The position numbers were made by a program, and so were the translations under genes. This document shows, piece by piece, positions 41,851 to 50,349 of a stretch of 64,000 nt of DNA. Position 1 is the stretch's first letter; each line of letters begins with the position of its first letter. The stretch lies in assembly GCF_042648145.1 (NCBI RefSeq), contig NZ_JBHRWV010000007.1:62001-126000 (forward strand), given 5' to 3'. The DNA is from Salinicoccus sesuvii (GTDB taxonomy: Bacteria > Bacillota > Bacilli > Staphylococcales > Salinicoccaceae). Below the pieces are notes generated by a model. The model was not told the DNA's origin. It did not search any database and saw only the letters and a list, made by a program, of their open reading frames with translations.

Positions 41851-42585
41851 ATGAAGTATTTTACTTTCTATAAAAGATTACTATCTTTTAAAAAATATCC
41901 ATTATTCCGAACTGCCAATTTCAAACATATGCTCATAAATATCATGGTTATTTCAATTCTTATTGCGTTGCCGAACGTTGTTTCATTGTTCCAAAGCGTA
42001 AATGCTACCGCAGGCTTGTCAGACATCGAGTCAGAGATACCCGAATTCGAGATCGTGGATGGCAAGTACGTTGGTGATTCAAAAACGATAGAGATACATG
42101 GTAGCACTATTCTTTTCAGTGAAAACAGAACTACAGCTGATTTGACAGTTTCAGCAGATCAGGATGTACTTATTGGATTCCTCCGAGATGGTATATACAT
42201 ACGTGATGTGCAAGGTGGCGGGCTGGACTATTCGTATATCAGTGAAATAAAAACAGACGAGGACCTTGAAACTTTCATTGAGCAACAGACATCTAGTCTT
42301 TATTTCTACGCTTTAGTGTATGTCGTCTTTTATACTTCGGTCATTATGTTCTTTACGGTTATACTGCTGTCAATAGGCGTATATGCCATGCACACTATTT
42401 CAGTTGGGTTGAGAAAAAAATCACGGTTTATGAATTGGTTTAAATTTTCAACCTTTGCAACTATCACTGCTCTGGTACCAATAATTGTTATCCAATTGGT
42501 CTTCGGCTCCGCTTTGTGGGGGATATACATCGCTACGATACCTGCCTATATTCACTATTACAGAAAACTTCCCACTTTGAAATAG
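41851..42585 (+). CDS. DUF1189 family membrane protein
   Basis: 244 residues: an N-terminal helix (about 28-48), an extracellular beta-rich domain (about 50-150), then three C-terminal membrane helices. N-terminal FYKRLLSFKKYPLFR and the IPEFEIVDGKY segment fit DUF1189 (maltodextrin-utilisation YvdJ/YqfP-like membrane proteins), function unknown. Lies between sodA and ispG. Ribosome site is weak (GAAG). Confidence 0.75.
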   Translation: MKYFTFYKRLLSFKKYPLFRTANFKHMLINIMVISILIALPNVVSLFQSVNATAGLSDIESEIPEFEIVDGKYVGDSKTIEIHGSTILFSENRTTADLTVSADQDVLIGFLRDGIYIRDVQGGGLDYSYISEIKTDEDLETFIEQQTSSLYFYALVYVVFYTSVIMFFTVILLSIGVYAMHTISVGLRKKSRFMNWFKFSTFATITALVPIIVIQLVFGSALWGIYIATIPAYIHYYRKLPTLK

Positions 42586-42604
42586 TGTTCAATAATGCGC
42601 AAGA

Positions 42605-42634
42605 TTTACATTTTCAATCGAAATCTAGTATAAT
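42605..42634 (+). promoter_or_regulatory. Promoter of ispG
   Basis: -35 TTTACA (42605-42610), 18-bp spacer, -10 TATAAT (42629-42634), 43 nt before the start codon. Confidence 0.65.
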
Positions 42635-42676
42635 AGCTAGTGATTTAGAGAATCATATAATATGAGGAGTTTGGTT

Positions 42677-43795
42677 ATGTCTCAAATTACACACCGTACT
42701 AATACAAGACCGGTCAAGGTCGGTGATGTCACCATCGGCGGCGCTGATCAAATCATCATCCAGAGCATGACGACGACGAAAACTCATGATGTCGAAGCGA
42801 CAGTAAAAGAGATTCATCGTTTGGAAGAAGCAGGATGTCAGGTTGTACGTGTTGCATGTCCTAAAGAAGAAGATGCACTGGCTATTCCAGAAATAAAGAA
42901 ACAAATTAACATTCCACTTGTTGTAGATATCCATTTTGATTATAAACTTGCATTGCTTGCTGTTGAGGGCGGTGCGGATAAGATTCGTATCAATCCAGGT
43001 AATATTGGTAAGCGTGAAAAAGTCGAAGCAGTCGTTGAAGCCTGTAAAGCTAAAGGTATACCGATTCGTATCGGCGTCAATGCTGGAAGTCTTGAAAGGC
43101 ACATTATCAAGAAATATGGCTATCCAACGGCTGATGGCATGGTCGAGAGTGCTTTGCATCACATCAAAATACTTGAAGATCTCGACTTTCACGATATCAT
43201 CGTGTCGATGAAGGCATCGGATGTTAATCTCGCCATCGAAGCATATGAAAAAGCCGCTAAAGCTTTCGATTACCCCCTCCACCTTGGTATCACAGAGAGT
43301 GGCACGTTGTTTGCTGGTACCGTCAAAAGTGCTGCAGGACTCGGCGCTATCATCTCCAAAGGGATTGGTAACACGATGAGGATTTCACTCTCTGCAGATC
43401 CGGTGGAAGAAGTGAAGGTAGCTAAAGAGTTGCTGAAAAGCTATGGGCTTGCTAGTAATGCGGCAACACTTATAGCCTGTCCGACTTGTGGTCGCATTGA
43501 GATTGATCTCATTTCCATCGCCAACGAAGTTGAAGAATACATTTCGACGATTAAAGCACCACTCAAGGTGGCGGTTCTTGGCTGTGCAGTAAACGGCCCA
43601 GGCGAAGCTCGCGAAGCAGACATTGGCATCGCTGGTGCCCGTGGCGAGGGCTTGCTCTTCATGCATGGTAAGACGGTGAGAAAAGTACCGGAAGAAATCA
43701 TGGTCGAGGAACTAAAAAAAGAAATTGATATTCTTGCAGAGGAACACTACGAAAAAGAACGTAAAGCAAAAGAAGAAGCACAAGCTGCAAAATAG
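42677..43795 (+). CDS. ispG: 4-hydroxy-3-methylbut-2-enyl diphosphate synthase
   Basis: Fe-S enzyme of the MEP pathway (MEcPP to HMBPP). 372 residues. N-terminal RPVKVGDVTIGG, QSMTTTKTHDVEATV, and the [4Fe-4S] ligands in CPTCGR (about 266-271) and GCAVNGPGE (about 300-308). The ATG at 42677 has GAGGAG 7 nt upstream; the ATG at 42662 precedes the ribosome site. C-terminal tail is Lys/Glu/Ala-rich. Confidence 0.97.
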   Translation: MSQITHRTNTRPVKVGDVTIGGADQIIIQSMTTTKTHDVEATVKEIHRLEEAGCQVVRVACPKEEDALAIPEIKKQINIPLVVDIHFDYKLALLAVEGGADKIRINPGNIGKREKVEAVVEACKAKGIPIRIGVNAGSLERHIIKKYGYPTADGMVESALHHIKILEDLDFHDIIVSMKASDVNLAIEAYEKAAKAFDYPLHLGITESGTLFAGTVKSAAGLGAIISKGIGNTMRISLSADPVEEVKVAKELLKSYGLASNAATLIACPTCGRIEIDLISIANEVEEYISTIKAPLKVAVLGCAVNGPGEAREADIGIAGARGEGLLFMHGKTVRKVPEEIMVEELKKEIDILAEEHYEKERKAKEEAQAAK

Positions 43796-43805
43796 ATCGA
43801 TAATC

Positions 43806-43839
43806 AGAAGTCCTCCAAACCCAGGTTTGGAGGGCTTCT
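43806..43839. terminator. Bidirectional terminator, ispG / ABC permease gene
   Basis: 14-bp arms with one T.G pair (43806-43819 / 43826-43839), 6-nt loop, TTTTAT following on the plus strand. Confidence 0.85.
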
Positions 43840-43840
43840 T

Positions 43841-44494
43841 TTATATCATGTCATATTTTGTGACATTGCGCCTATTGATGAAGTATGTTGCAATGAACAC
43901 GATGATGCCGATAGCTAGAGTATAGTATGAAATTTGATAGAGAAAAGTTTCGTAATTTGGTAAGTTGAGATTCATTTCATTAATATTTCTTACTAGCAGA
44001 AAATGAAAAATATAGGTAAGGATCATAGGTACACTGTATAGAATATAACCATTAAAAACATAGCGCATCCAATGCTTCGAAAAACCAAGATAGTACACAC
44101 TCATAACGATCAGACTGACACCGATAAGCATCATAAACCCGTAAATGTAGTACATCTCCTTATCGGTAGCAAGATAGCTCGCGATGATCAGAGAAGTGAA
44201 AAGAATCATTATTGCGTAATAAAGGTAATCTCCTTGAAACATAATTCGTTTTGTATTCGGAAGCGTGAAAAAGAAATGATGGTTATTATTTTTTTTCATC
44301 TCTTCATGTATGAACAGATACGATGCAGTCGTAAATACGATAGAGAAAACATTTGCCCAACTACTATATGGTAGTATAATTGATTGGATATCTGAAGGTA
44401 ATGTAGCTGTAATGAAATTTATTATGATAGTAGCAATACCGATGTACCATATCCATTTCGAATGGAATAAATTTAAAACAAGCTGCTTATACAT
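43841..44494 (-). CDS. ABC transporter permease-like membrane protein
   Basis: 217 residues, six predicted membrane helices, with NNNHHFFFTLPNTKRIMFQGDYLYY between helices 2 and 3 (cytoplasmic loop; key residues FF.LP.....F). No family motif recognised with certainty; it resembles ABC-2-type permeases that accompany YtrB/PmtA ATPases. ATG 44492-44494 has GAGG at 8 nt and overlaps the ATPase gene by 8 nt. Confidence 0.75.
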   Translation of the reverse strand: MYKQLVLNLFHSKWIWYIGIATIIINFITATLPSDIQSIILPYSSWANVFSIVFTTASYLFIHEEMKKNNNHHFFFTLPNTKRIMFQGDYLYYAIMILFTSLIIASYLATDKEMYYIYGFMMLIGVSLIVMSVYYLGFSKHWMRYVFNGYILYSVPMILTYIFHFLLVRNINEMNLNLPNYETFLYQISYYTLAIGIIVFIATYFINRRNVTKYDMI

Positions 44495-45359
44495 TATCGA
44501 ATCCTCTCTTCTCCTTTTTGATGTAGTACATAATTTCATCTATTGTAATTGGCTCTATAACAACTTTATTTCCAAACAATTCTTTGAACACTTCGTATTC
44601 TTTGGACATCCCTTCAAAGCCAAGAGAACTCCTGGTTGTGCCGATGATTAGTGATTCGATTTCAGCATCAAGCATATCTAAGCTACCCTTTACTTTCCTA
44701 TACGTTTCAAAAAGTGTCTCCTTCTCCATTTCAAATATGACTTTCCCATCGTCGATCATGATAATGTAGTCCGCAATCTTATCGAGGTCTGAGGTAATGT
44801 GCGTACTGAAAAGTATCGTAACCTCTTCATCTACCATCAGTTCCTGCAGTATTTCAAGGAGTTCCAGGCGAAAGGTCGGATCGAGATTCGACGTCGGTTC
44901 GTCTAGAATCAACAATTTCGCCTTGTGACTGAGCGCAATAGCAATGGAAAGTTTGACTTTTTCGCCGGTAGATAAGTATTTTATCTTGCGATCTGCCCTG
45001 ACATTGAACGTTTTCAGATAAGAAAAAAATGTTTCTTTATCCCATCGATCATAGAAAGTCCTTAGAAGCTTGCCCAGTCTATCCGGTGTTATGTTCTGTG
45101 GTAGTCGATCTTCCGCAAAAACTAGTCCAATTTCATTAAGAAGTGCCGTTCTCTCTGCTTCCAGATCTTTATCTAGGATGTTAATTTGACCTGCATCCTG
45201 TTTCTTTAGGGTCAGCATATGATTGATAACTGTGGACTTTCCGGCGCCATTTTCTCCGATTAACCCTGTGATGTATCCCTTCTTTATATTCATATCGATA
45301 CCTTCTAGTTTAAATTCCCCCATACTTTTATGCAGTCCTGTAACGGTGATGGCATTCAT
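44487..45359 (-). CDS. ABC transporter ATPase (YtrB/PmtA-like)
   Basis: 290 residues. Walker A GENGAGKST at 35-43, signature LSTGEKVKL, Walker B LLILDEPTSNLD, H-loop FSTH. The Tyr/Leu-STGEK form of the signature is typical of the GntR-linked ABC-2 exporter group (Bacillus YtrB, staphylococcal PmtA for phenol-soluble modulins). Start ATG overlaps the regulator stop by 4 nt. Substrate unknown. Confidence 0.88.
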   Translation of the reverse strand: MNAITVTGLHKSMGEFKLEGIDMNIKKGYITGLIGENGAGKSTVINHMLTLKKQDAGQINILDKDLEAERTALLNEIGLVFAEDRLPQNITPDRLGKLLRTFYDRWDKETFFSYLKTFNVRADRKIKYLSTGEKVKLSIAIALSHKAKLLILDEPTSNLDPTFRLELLEILQELMVDEEVTILFSTHITSDLDKIADYIIMIDDGKVIFEMEKETLFETYRKVKGSLDMLDAEIESLIIGTTRSSLGFEGMSKEYEVFKELFGNKVVIEPITIDEIMYYIKKEKRGFDNV

Positions 45360-45733
45360 ATACTCTCATCCTCCATGACTTTCATCATTTCCGTGAGTTC
45401 ATCAACGGAAAGGTCGACTTGTTTTGATATCTTCAGCAAATCTTCAATCTTATTTTCAATTTCGACAAGAACTTGCTCTCTCCTATTTTCGGCATTCTGC
45501 TCGCTTACAAATGTTCCTTTACCAACAACAGAATAGACAAAACCCGAAGCCTCAAGATCCTGATAGGCGCGCTTGGTGGTTATAATGCTGATACTCAGTT
45601 CTTTGGCGAGCGCGCGCATCGACAATAGTGGATCTCCAGGCCTTAGTTCTCCATTCATGATGAGTCTGATAATTTCTCCTTTAAGTTGTTCATAGATCGG
45701 TACCTCACTCTGATTTGATATTCGGATATTCAT
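45356..45733 (-). CDS. GntR-family regulator, YtrA/PmtR subfamily
   Basis: 125 residues: N-terminal winged helix (YEQLKGEIIRLIMNGELRPGDPLLSMRALAKELSISIITTKRAYQDLE; GDPLLSMRALA is the GntR signature at about 33-43) and a short C-terminal helical dimerisation segment, as in the YtrA subfamily. It heads the regulator-ATPase-permease operon and probably represses it through the palindrome at 45747-45783. Family members respond to cell-envelope stress or amphipathic peptides. Confidence 0.9.
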   Translation of the reverse strand: MNIRISNQSEVPIYEQLKGEIIRLIMNGELRPGDPLLSMRALAKELSISIITTKRAYQDLEASGFVYSVVGKGTFVSEQNAENRREQVLVEIENKIEDLLKISKQVDLSVDELTEMMKVMEDESI

Positions 45734-45746
45734 AAAAACCCTCTTT

Positions 45747-45783
45747 GTTTATATTGTATATAATTAATATATACAATATAAAC
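45747..45783 (-). promoter_or_regulatory. 37-bp palindromic operator containing the GntR operon promoter
   Basis: Perfect 16-bp arms 45747-45762 / 45768-45783 with a 5-bp centre. On the minus strand it contains -35 TTGTAT (45771-45776) and -10 TATAAA (45748-45753) separated by 17 bp, so a bound repressor would cover the whole promoter. The predicted 5' UTR is under 10 nt. Confidence 0.8.
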
Positions 45784-45797
45784 AGTTACGTCAATAT

Positions 45798-45832
45798 AAA
45801 AAAACCAAGACCTGATCAAGTCCTGGTTTTTC
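45798..45832 (-). terminator. Intrinsic terminator of znu-zur
   Basis: Minus-strand AAAACCAGGAC / GTCTTGGTTTT helix with one G.U pair and a loop around TTGATCAG, then T-run. It overlaps the zur stop codon (45816-45818). Confidence 0.75.
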
Positions 45833-46241
45833 TGCATTCGCCACATAGGCCATATAGTTCAACTTTATGATTTTTTATTTCGACATCATCCAGTTCATCT
45901 TCCCATTGTTGCACCGGACAGTAGTGTATAACACGTGTAACGCCACATTTGTCACATATGAAATGATGATGATGATGGGTTGTGCACGATATTTTGTAGT
46001 GCATTTCTCCCGATAACGTCGTTTGTTCAAGCACATCTATGTCTTTCATAGTATAAAGGTTGCGGTAAATTGTATCGTAACTGAGATCAGGGTACTCTTC
46101 CTTTAAGAGCTCTTGGACGTCCTTTGCACTCAGATACCTGTTTTCATTAAGAAACAATTCGATCATACGCATCCTTTTGCGTGTAATCTTCAGGTTATTT
46201 TCTTTTAATTTATCTTTGTATTGATTCAGTTGGTTCGCCAC
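45816..46241 (-). CDS. zur: Fur-family zinc uptake regulator Zur
   Basis: 141 residues. N-terminal winged helix (LKITRKRMRMIELFL, SYDTIYRNL), histidine-rich TTHHHHHFIC metal site, and structural zinc cysteines in CDKC (about 96-99) and CGEC (about 134-137). Placed downstream of znuC-znuB and with a Zur box at that operon's promoter, Zur is favoured over Fur or PerR. GTG start 46239-46241, GGAG at 9 nt; overlaps znuB by 32 nt. Confidence 0.9.
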   Translation of the reverse strand: MANQLNQYKDKLKENNLKITRKRMRMIELFLNENRYLSAKDVQELLKEEYPDLSYDTIYRNLYTMKDIDVLEQTTLSGEMHYKISCTTHHHHHFICDKCGVTRVIHYCPVQQWEDELDDVEIKNHKVELYGLCGECRKTRT

Positions 46242-47067
46242 GTCTCTTCACTCCGATCCGGTCAAGAATAATCGTTATGGCAAGCAGCATCAGAGATATA
46301 AGTACAATCGTACCTCCTGGTGATATGTTAAGGTGGAAACTAAGAAATAACCCGATAACCACCGACAGTTCACCGAATACCACACTCATTACCATTAATT
46401 GTTTAAAGCTTGAAGTGACACGCATAGCGGCTGCTACCGGCAATGTCATTAAAGCACTGACAAGCAGTATGCCTACAATGCGCATCGAAGCACTAATAAC
46501 AAGCGCGACCACGATAATGAATAGGAAATGGATCCATTTACTGATATTCATTACATTGGCATACTCTTCATCAAAAGAAACGAGAAACATTTCTTTATAT
46601 AATAGATAGATAAAGATGAGAACAACCACCCCAATGACAGAAATTAATATAAGGTCAAAGGAGTTAACGGCACTAATGCTGCCGAACAAATAGCCAAACA
46701 AATCCTGATTGAAACCATCAGCCAAGGATAAAAACAGTACACTAAGAGCAACACCAAAACTCATGATGATTGGTATGGCAAGTTCTTGGTAGTGTTTATA
46801 AACACTACGCAGACGTTCAATACCAAGTGCACCAAATACCGAAAATAAAATTCCTGTAATCAGTGGGTTGATCGTCATTCCGATAAGCGACGATAGGTAG
46901 ACACCAAACGTAATTCCGCCCAGTGTCACATGGCTCAATGCGTCAGCAATGAGCGACAATCTCCTGATGACGATGAACGTACCGATTAGTGGCGCAATAA
47001 GTCCGGCAATGAGTCCGCTGATGAAAGAATAGCGTATAAAGTCATAATCAATAAGTGCCTGTATCAC
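46210..47067 (-). CDS. znuB: Zinc ABC transporter permease ZnuB
   Basis: 285 residues, ABC-3 family with eight or so membrane helices; VIRRLSLIADALSHVTLGGI (about 39-58) is the cytoplasmic signature loop. GTG 47065-47067 is preceded by GGAG at 8 nt and gives the family N-terminus; the longer frame upstream lies in znuC. Overlaps znuC by 20 nt and zur by 32 nt. Confidence 0.92.
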   Translation of the reverse strand: MIQALIDYDFIRYSFISGLIAGLIAPLIGTFIVIRRLSLIADALSHVTLGGITFGVYLSSLIGMTINPLITGILFSVFGALGIERLRSVYKHYQELAIPIIMSFGVALSVLFLSLADGFNQDLFGYLFGSISAVNSFDLILISVIGVVVLIFIYLLYKEMFLVSFDEEYANVMNISKWIHFLFIIVVALVISASMRIVGILLVSALMTLPVAAAMRVTSSFKQLMVMSVVFGELSVVIGLFLSFHLNISPGGTIVLISLMLLAITIILDRIGVKRRGEPTESIQR

Positions 47068-47845
47068 TTGCCGCACTCCTTTCGTGATCGTGACTGACCA
47101 GCTGCAGCGGGAAGCCATATATCTTAGACAATTCAGCCTCACCCAGATTTTTGAACTCATTGTTCGTGCCATGGAAATGAAGATTCTCATTCAAACACGC
47201 CACCATATCAGCATGGTCAACGACTACTCCAATATCATGGGTTACAAGTAGGATAGTAACCGATTGGGATTTAAGTTTAAAAAGGACATCATAGAACTCT
47301 TTGACATGCTTTGCATCGATACCGACCGTCGGCTCATCGAGCACCAATATTGATGGATTGTTGATTAGTGCCCTAGCGATAAAAACGCGTTGTGTTTGCC
47401 CACCGGACAATAGTGAAATGTTCTTGTTCTTCAAATGACTGATGTTCAGCAGTTCAAGTACTTCCTGTAGTTTCTCACGATCTTTTTTATTAAAACGCCG
47501 GAACAACCCTTTTTCTTTAGTCAGGCCGCTGAGTACAACTTCCCCTACTGTCGCGGGAAATCCCTTGCTAAAGCTGTTGGACTTTTGTGAGACATACCCG
47601 ACTTCCTGCCAAGATTGGTAGTTGCGTATACTTTTGCCGTTAATGTTGATTTCCCCTATCTGTAGTCGCAACACACCGAGTATGAGCTTCAGCAATGTTG
47701 TCTTGCCAGAACCATTCGGTCCCACAAGTGCAACAAAGTCACCTTTATGAATCTTGAGGTTAATATTTTTAAGAGCCGGTGTGGTCTCGAGTTTATCTTT
47801 ATAAGTATAGGAGATGTTTTTTAGTTCGAATATCGGATGTGCCAT
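47048..47845 (-). CDS. znuC: Zinc ABC transporter ATPase ZnuC
   Basis: 265 residues. Walker A GPNGSGKT at 42-49, signature LSGGQTQR, Walker B ILVLDEPTVGID, H-loop VTHD, C-terminal histidines (VSHDHERS). ATG 47843-47845 has AAAGGGG at 8 nt. First gene of znuC-znuB-zur; no znuA binding protein is in the window, so it must be elsewhere. Confidence 0.92.
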   Translation of the reverse strand: MAHPIFELKNISYTYKDKLETTPALKNINLKIHKGDFVALVGPNGSGKTTLLKLILGVLRLQIGEININGKSIRNYQSWQEVGYVSQKSNSFSKGFPATVGEVVLSGLTKEKGLFRRFNKKDREKLQEVLELLNISHLKNKNISLLSGGQTQRVFIARALINNPSILVLDEPTVGIDAKHVKEFYDVLFKLKSQSVTILLVTHDIGVVVDHADMVACLNENLHFHGTNNEFKNLGEAELSKIYGFPLQLVSHDHERSAASDTGTY

Positions 47846-47878
47846 CACGTTGTCCCCTTTATTTTTAATCACTACAGT

Positions 47879-47922
47879 AGTATAAAGGAGTCATTACGAT
47901 TTGTAAATAGTAATGATTACGA
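47879..47922 (-). promoter_or_regulatory. Promoter and Zur box of znuC-znuB-zur
   Basis: Minus-strand -35 TTTACA (47902-47907), 17-bp spacer, -10 TATACT (47879-47884). Directly upstream, TAGTAATGATTACGA (47908-47922, plus strand) matches the Zur consensus TCGTAATNATTACGA at all but one specified position. A further half-site TCATTACGATTT (47891-47902) lies in the spacer. Confidence 0.85.
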
Positions 47923-47962
47923 AATAAAACCAAGACATCCATGAGGACATCCTGGTTTTATT
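47923..47962 (-). terminator. Intrinsic terminator of cshB-nfo
   Basis: 18-bp helix over 40 nt (three G.U pairs) with a 4-nt loop and TTTTATTT on the minus strand, just after the nfo stop (47969). It abuts the Zur box. Confidence 0.85.
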
Positions 47963-47968
47963 CTACAC

Positions 47969-48874
47969 CTATTCTTGAGCGGTAATCATCGGGTTTATCT
48001 CTTCCTTCAATGAAGGATTGAACTGGCCGCTTCTGATCATTTCAATTTCATGTTCGTACGGTGCAATCCTATTCTTCTTGTCTGGCCCAACAAAGGGCGT
48101 TTCAAGAATCTTTGGCACAGATTCAAAATCGGGATGGTTGATGATGTAGGACAGTGCATCAAAGCCGATATGGCCGAAACCAATATTTTCATGGCGGTCC
48201 TTGTGCGCACCAACTTCATTTTTAGAGTCATTGATGTGAAGTACTTTGATACGGTCTTTACCTATGATGCGATCGAATGAATCAAGCACACCGTCAAAAT
48301 CGTTAACAATATCGTATCCCGCGTCATGGACGTGGCAAGTATCAAAACAGACACTGAGACGTTCGTTATTTGTCACGCCACTGATAATTTCTGCAAGTTC
48401 CTCGAAAGTACGACCGACCTCAGACCCCTTACCTGCCATTGTCTCAAGAGCAATCTGAACGTCGTGATCATTCGTCAGCACTTCATTCAATCCTTCAATG
48501 ATGGATTTGATGCCTCGCTCCGAGCCTGTACCAACATGACTTCCAGGATGCAGTACAATCTGTTTGGCACCAAGATGTTCGGTGCGTAAAATCTCTTCTT
48601 GGAGAAATTCGACACCGTGATCGAATACGCCTTCGCGCTCTGAATTCGCTATATTGATGATATAAGGGGCATGGACGACAATATTCGAAATGCCGTTGTC
48701 TGCCATATGACGCTTACCAGCTTCAATATTCAGGTCCTCCACTTTTTTCCTTCTCGTATTCTGAGGGGCACCTGTATAGATCATGAATGTGTTCGCCCCA
48801 TAGCTCTTTGCAGATATACTTGCCGCCTCGAGCATTTTCTTTCCACTCATGGAAACATGTGATCCTATCAGCAT
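47969..48874 (-). CDS. nfo: Endonuclease IV (AP endonuclease)
   Basis: Cuts DNA at abasic sites in base excision repair. 301 residues, TIM barrel with three zinc ions. Recognisable segments: IGSHVSMSGKK at the N-terminus, VLHPGSHVG (about 107-115), CFDTCHVHDAGYD (about 176-188), LHINDSKNEVGAHKDRHENIG (metal ligands H and D, about 213-233), and KILETP near 260. Follows cshB by 21 nt, a conserved pair in Staphylococcus. Confidence 0.96.
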   Translation of the reverse strand: MLIGSHVSMSGKKMLEAASISAKSYGANTFMIYTGAPQNTRRKKVEDLNIEAGKRHMADNGISNIVVHAPYIINIANSEREGVFDHGVEFLQEEILRTEHLGAKQIVLHPGSHVGTGSERGIKSIIEGLNEVLTNDHDVQIALETMAGKGSEVGRTFEELAEIISGVTNNERLSVCFDTCHVHDAGYDIVNDFDGVLDSFDRIIGKDRIKVLHINDSKNEVGAHKDRHENIGFGHIGFDALSYIINHPDFESVPKILETPFVGPDKKNRIAPYEHEIEMIRSGQFNPSLKEEINPMITAQE

Positions 48875-48895
48875 CTAATTCACCTTTCTATGTTG

Positions 48896-50209
48896 CTATC
48901 GTTTTTTCTTCTTACTCTTTGCATGCTTCATGCGTTCCTGCTTCTTTAACGTATCCAGTTCATATTTCATCTTACGTCGGTAACCAGGCTTCACTTTCTT
49001 CGGCTTCTTGACCCTGTGTGAAAGTTGATTTTCCAAGTTATCTTCCTGACGCTTCCTTTTTGCGCGTTGAGTACGTGATTTTATTTCAACAAGTTCCCCT
49101 TTACGCAGATCCTCATGTGAAAAATGATAGCCTTTGCCTTCCAAAGCATTGACAAGGTATTCCTCATCTGGAGTGTAGAGAGTAATTGCATTTCCTTTGT
49201 ATTCGCCTCTGCCGACACGGCCGACACGATGCGTAAAGAACTCGATGTCCTTTGGTATATCGAAATTGATAACGTGCGATGCCCCGTCTATATCCAAGCC
49301 TCTGGCAGCAAGGTCGCTTGCGACCACCCAAACGTATTCAAGGTCACGGATTTTTCGGATTTCCTTTGTACGTTCACGCGGTTTTAACCCACCGTGGAAC
49401 AAACCGACGTTTACGCCGTTACTGTTTAGGTATTCAAACAGTTCATCGGCACGATCTTTTGAGTTGGCGAATATCAGACCAATGTATGGTGTAATCTCCT
49501 TAGTCAGAGCAAGTACTTTGCCCGCTTTGTCGTCCCCCTTGACCGGTACAAGGCTATAGTGGATGGAGGCCTTGTTCTTCGGCTGGTCGATGATGATAAT
49601 CTCGGTCTCTCCAATGTACTTCCGAAGGAAAATTCTCAATGCTTCAGGAATGGTTGCCGAGAAGACAAGGAACTGGCAGGAGTCACTGACAGTGGAAGAG
49701 ATGCTGTCAATCTGATCGAGGAACCCGAGATCTATCATCAAGTCTGCTTCATCTATGACGAGACTCTCGACTGCATGAAGATGCAGTCCACCCTTGTCTC
49801 TTAAATCCTTGATGCGTGTTGGGGTACCGATGACGATATGCGGAGACTTACTTGCTTTTTGCACATCCCTTTCAATATCTGTGCCGCCGATGAAGGCAGC
49901 CGCACTAATTTCTGGAAATGATTCCAGCAGTTCATTCGTCATTTGATAGAGTTGCTTAGCTAGCTCTCTCGTAGGTGCGAGAATTACTGACTGTGTATGG
50001 GATTTATCCGTATCGATCTCATGGACGATCGGCAGAAGGAAGGAGTGAGACTTGCCACTGCCCGTCTCCGACTGGGCCACCACATTTTCTCTTTTGAATA
50101 CTTTTGGTATCACACGCTCCTGTACCAAAGTCGGGTGTGTAAAATTTATGCGTTCGATTGCTTTCAGCATCTGATCGCTGAACTCGAATCTTTTAAAAGC
50201 ACTGCTCAT
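48896..50209 (-). CDS. cshB: DEAD-box RNA helicase CshB
   Basis: 437 residues. Q motif F-then-PTLVQ, motif I SETGSGKS, motif II VIDEAD, motif III SAT, motif V ARGLDI, motif VI HRVGRVGR, followed by a very basic C-terminal tail (RAKRKRQEDN, KSKKKKR) typical of CshB/YqfR, a cold-adaptation and ribosome-biogenesis helicase. AGGTG lies 5 nt upstream of ATG 50207-50209. Confidence 0.94.
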   Translation of the reverse strand: MSSAFKRFEFSDQMLKAIERINFTHPTLVQERVIPKVFKRENVVAQSETGSGKSHSFLLPIVHEIDTDKSHTQSVILAPTRELAKQLYQMTNELLESFPEISAAAFIGGTDIERDVQKASKSPHIVIGTPTRIKDLRDKGGLHLHAVESLVIDEADLMIDLGFLDQIDSISSTVSDSCQFLVFSATIPEALRIFLRKYIGETEIIIIDQPKNKASIHYSLVPVKGDDKAGKVLALTKEITPYIGLIFANSKDRADELFEYLNSNGVNVGLFHGGLKPRERTKEIRKIRDLEYVWVVASDLAARGLDIDGASHVINFDIPKDIEFFTHRVGRVGRGEYKGNAITLYTPDEEYLVNALEGKGYHFSHEDLRKGELVEIKSRTQRAKRKRQEDNLENQLSHRVKKPKKVKPGYRRKMKYELDTLKKQERMKHAKSKKKKR

Positions 50210-50239
50210 GATTTCACCTGATTTCTTTAATAAACTCAG

Positions 50240-50269
50240 ATTATATTATAACTGATATGGAGATGTTAA
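50240..50269 (-). promoter_or_regulatory. Promoter of cshB-nfo
   Basis: Minus-strand -35 TTAACA (50264-50269), 18-bp spacer, -10 TATAAT (50240-50245). The divergent ispH has a TATAAT at 50321-50326 with a poor -35 (TTTAAA, 50298-50303). Confidence 0.5.
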
Positions 50270-50349
50270 GCCACACATCATTCATACTGCGTGTTGATTT
50301 AAAAAAAGTGTGATATTGTTTATAATGAATGTAAGGGAGGAATAACTTC

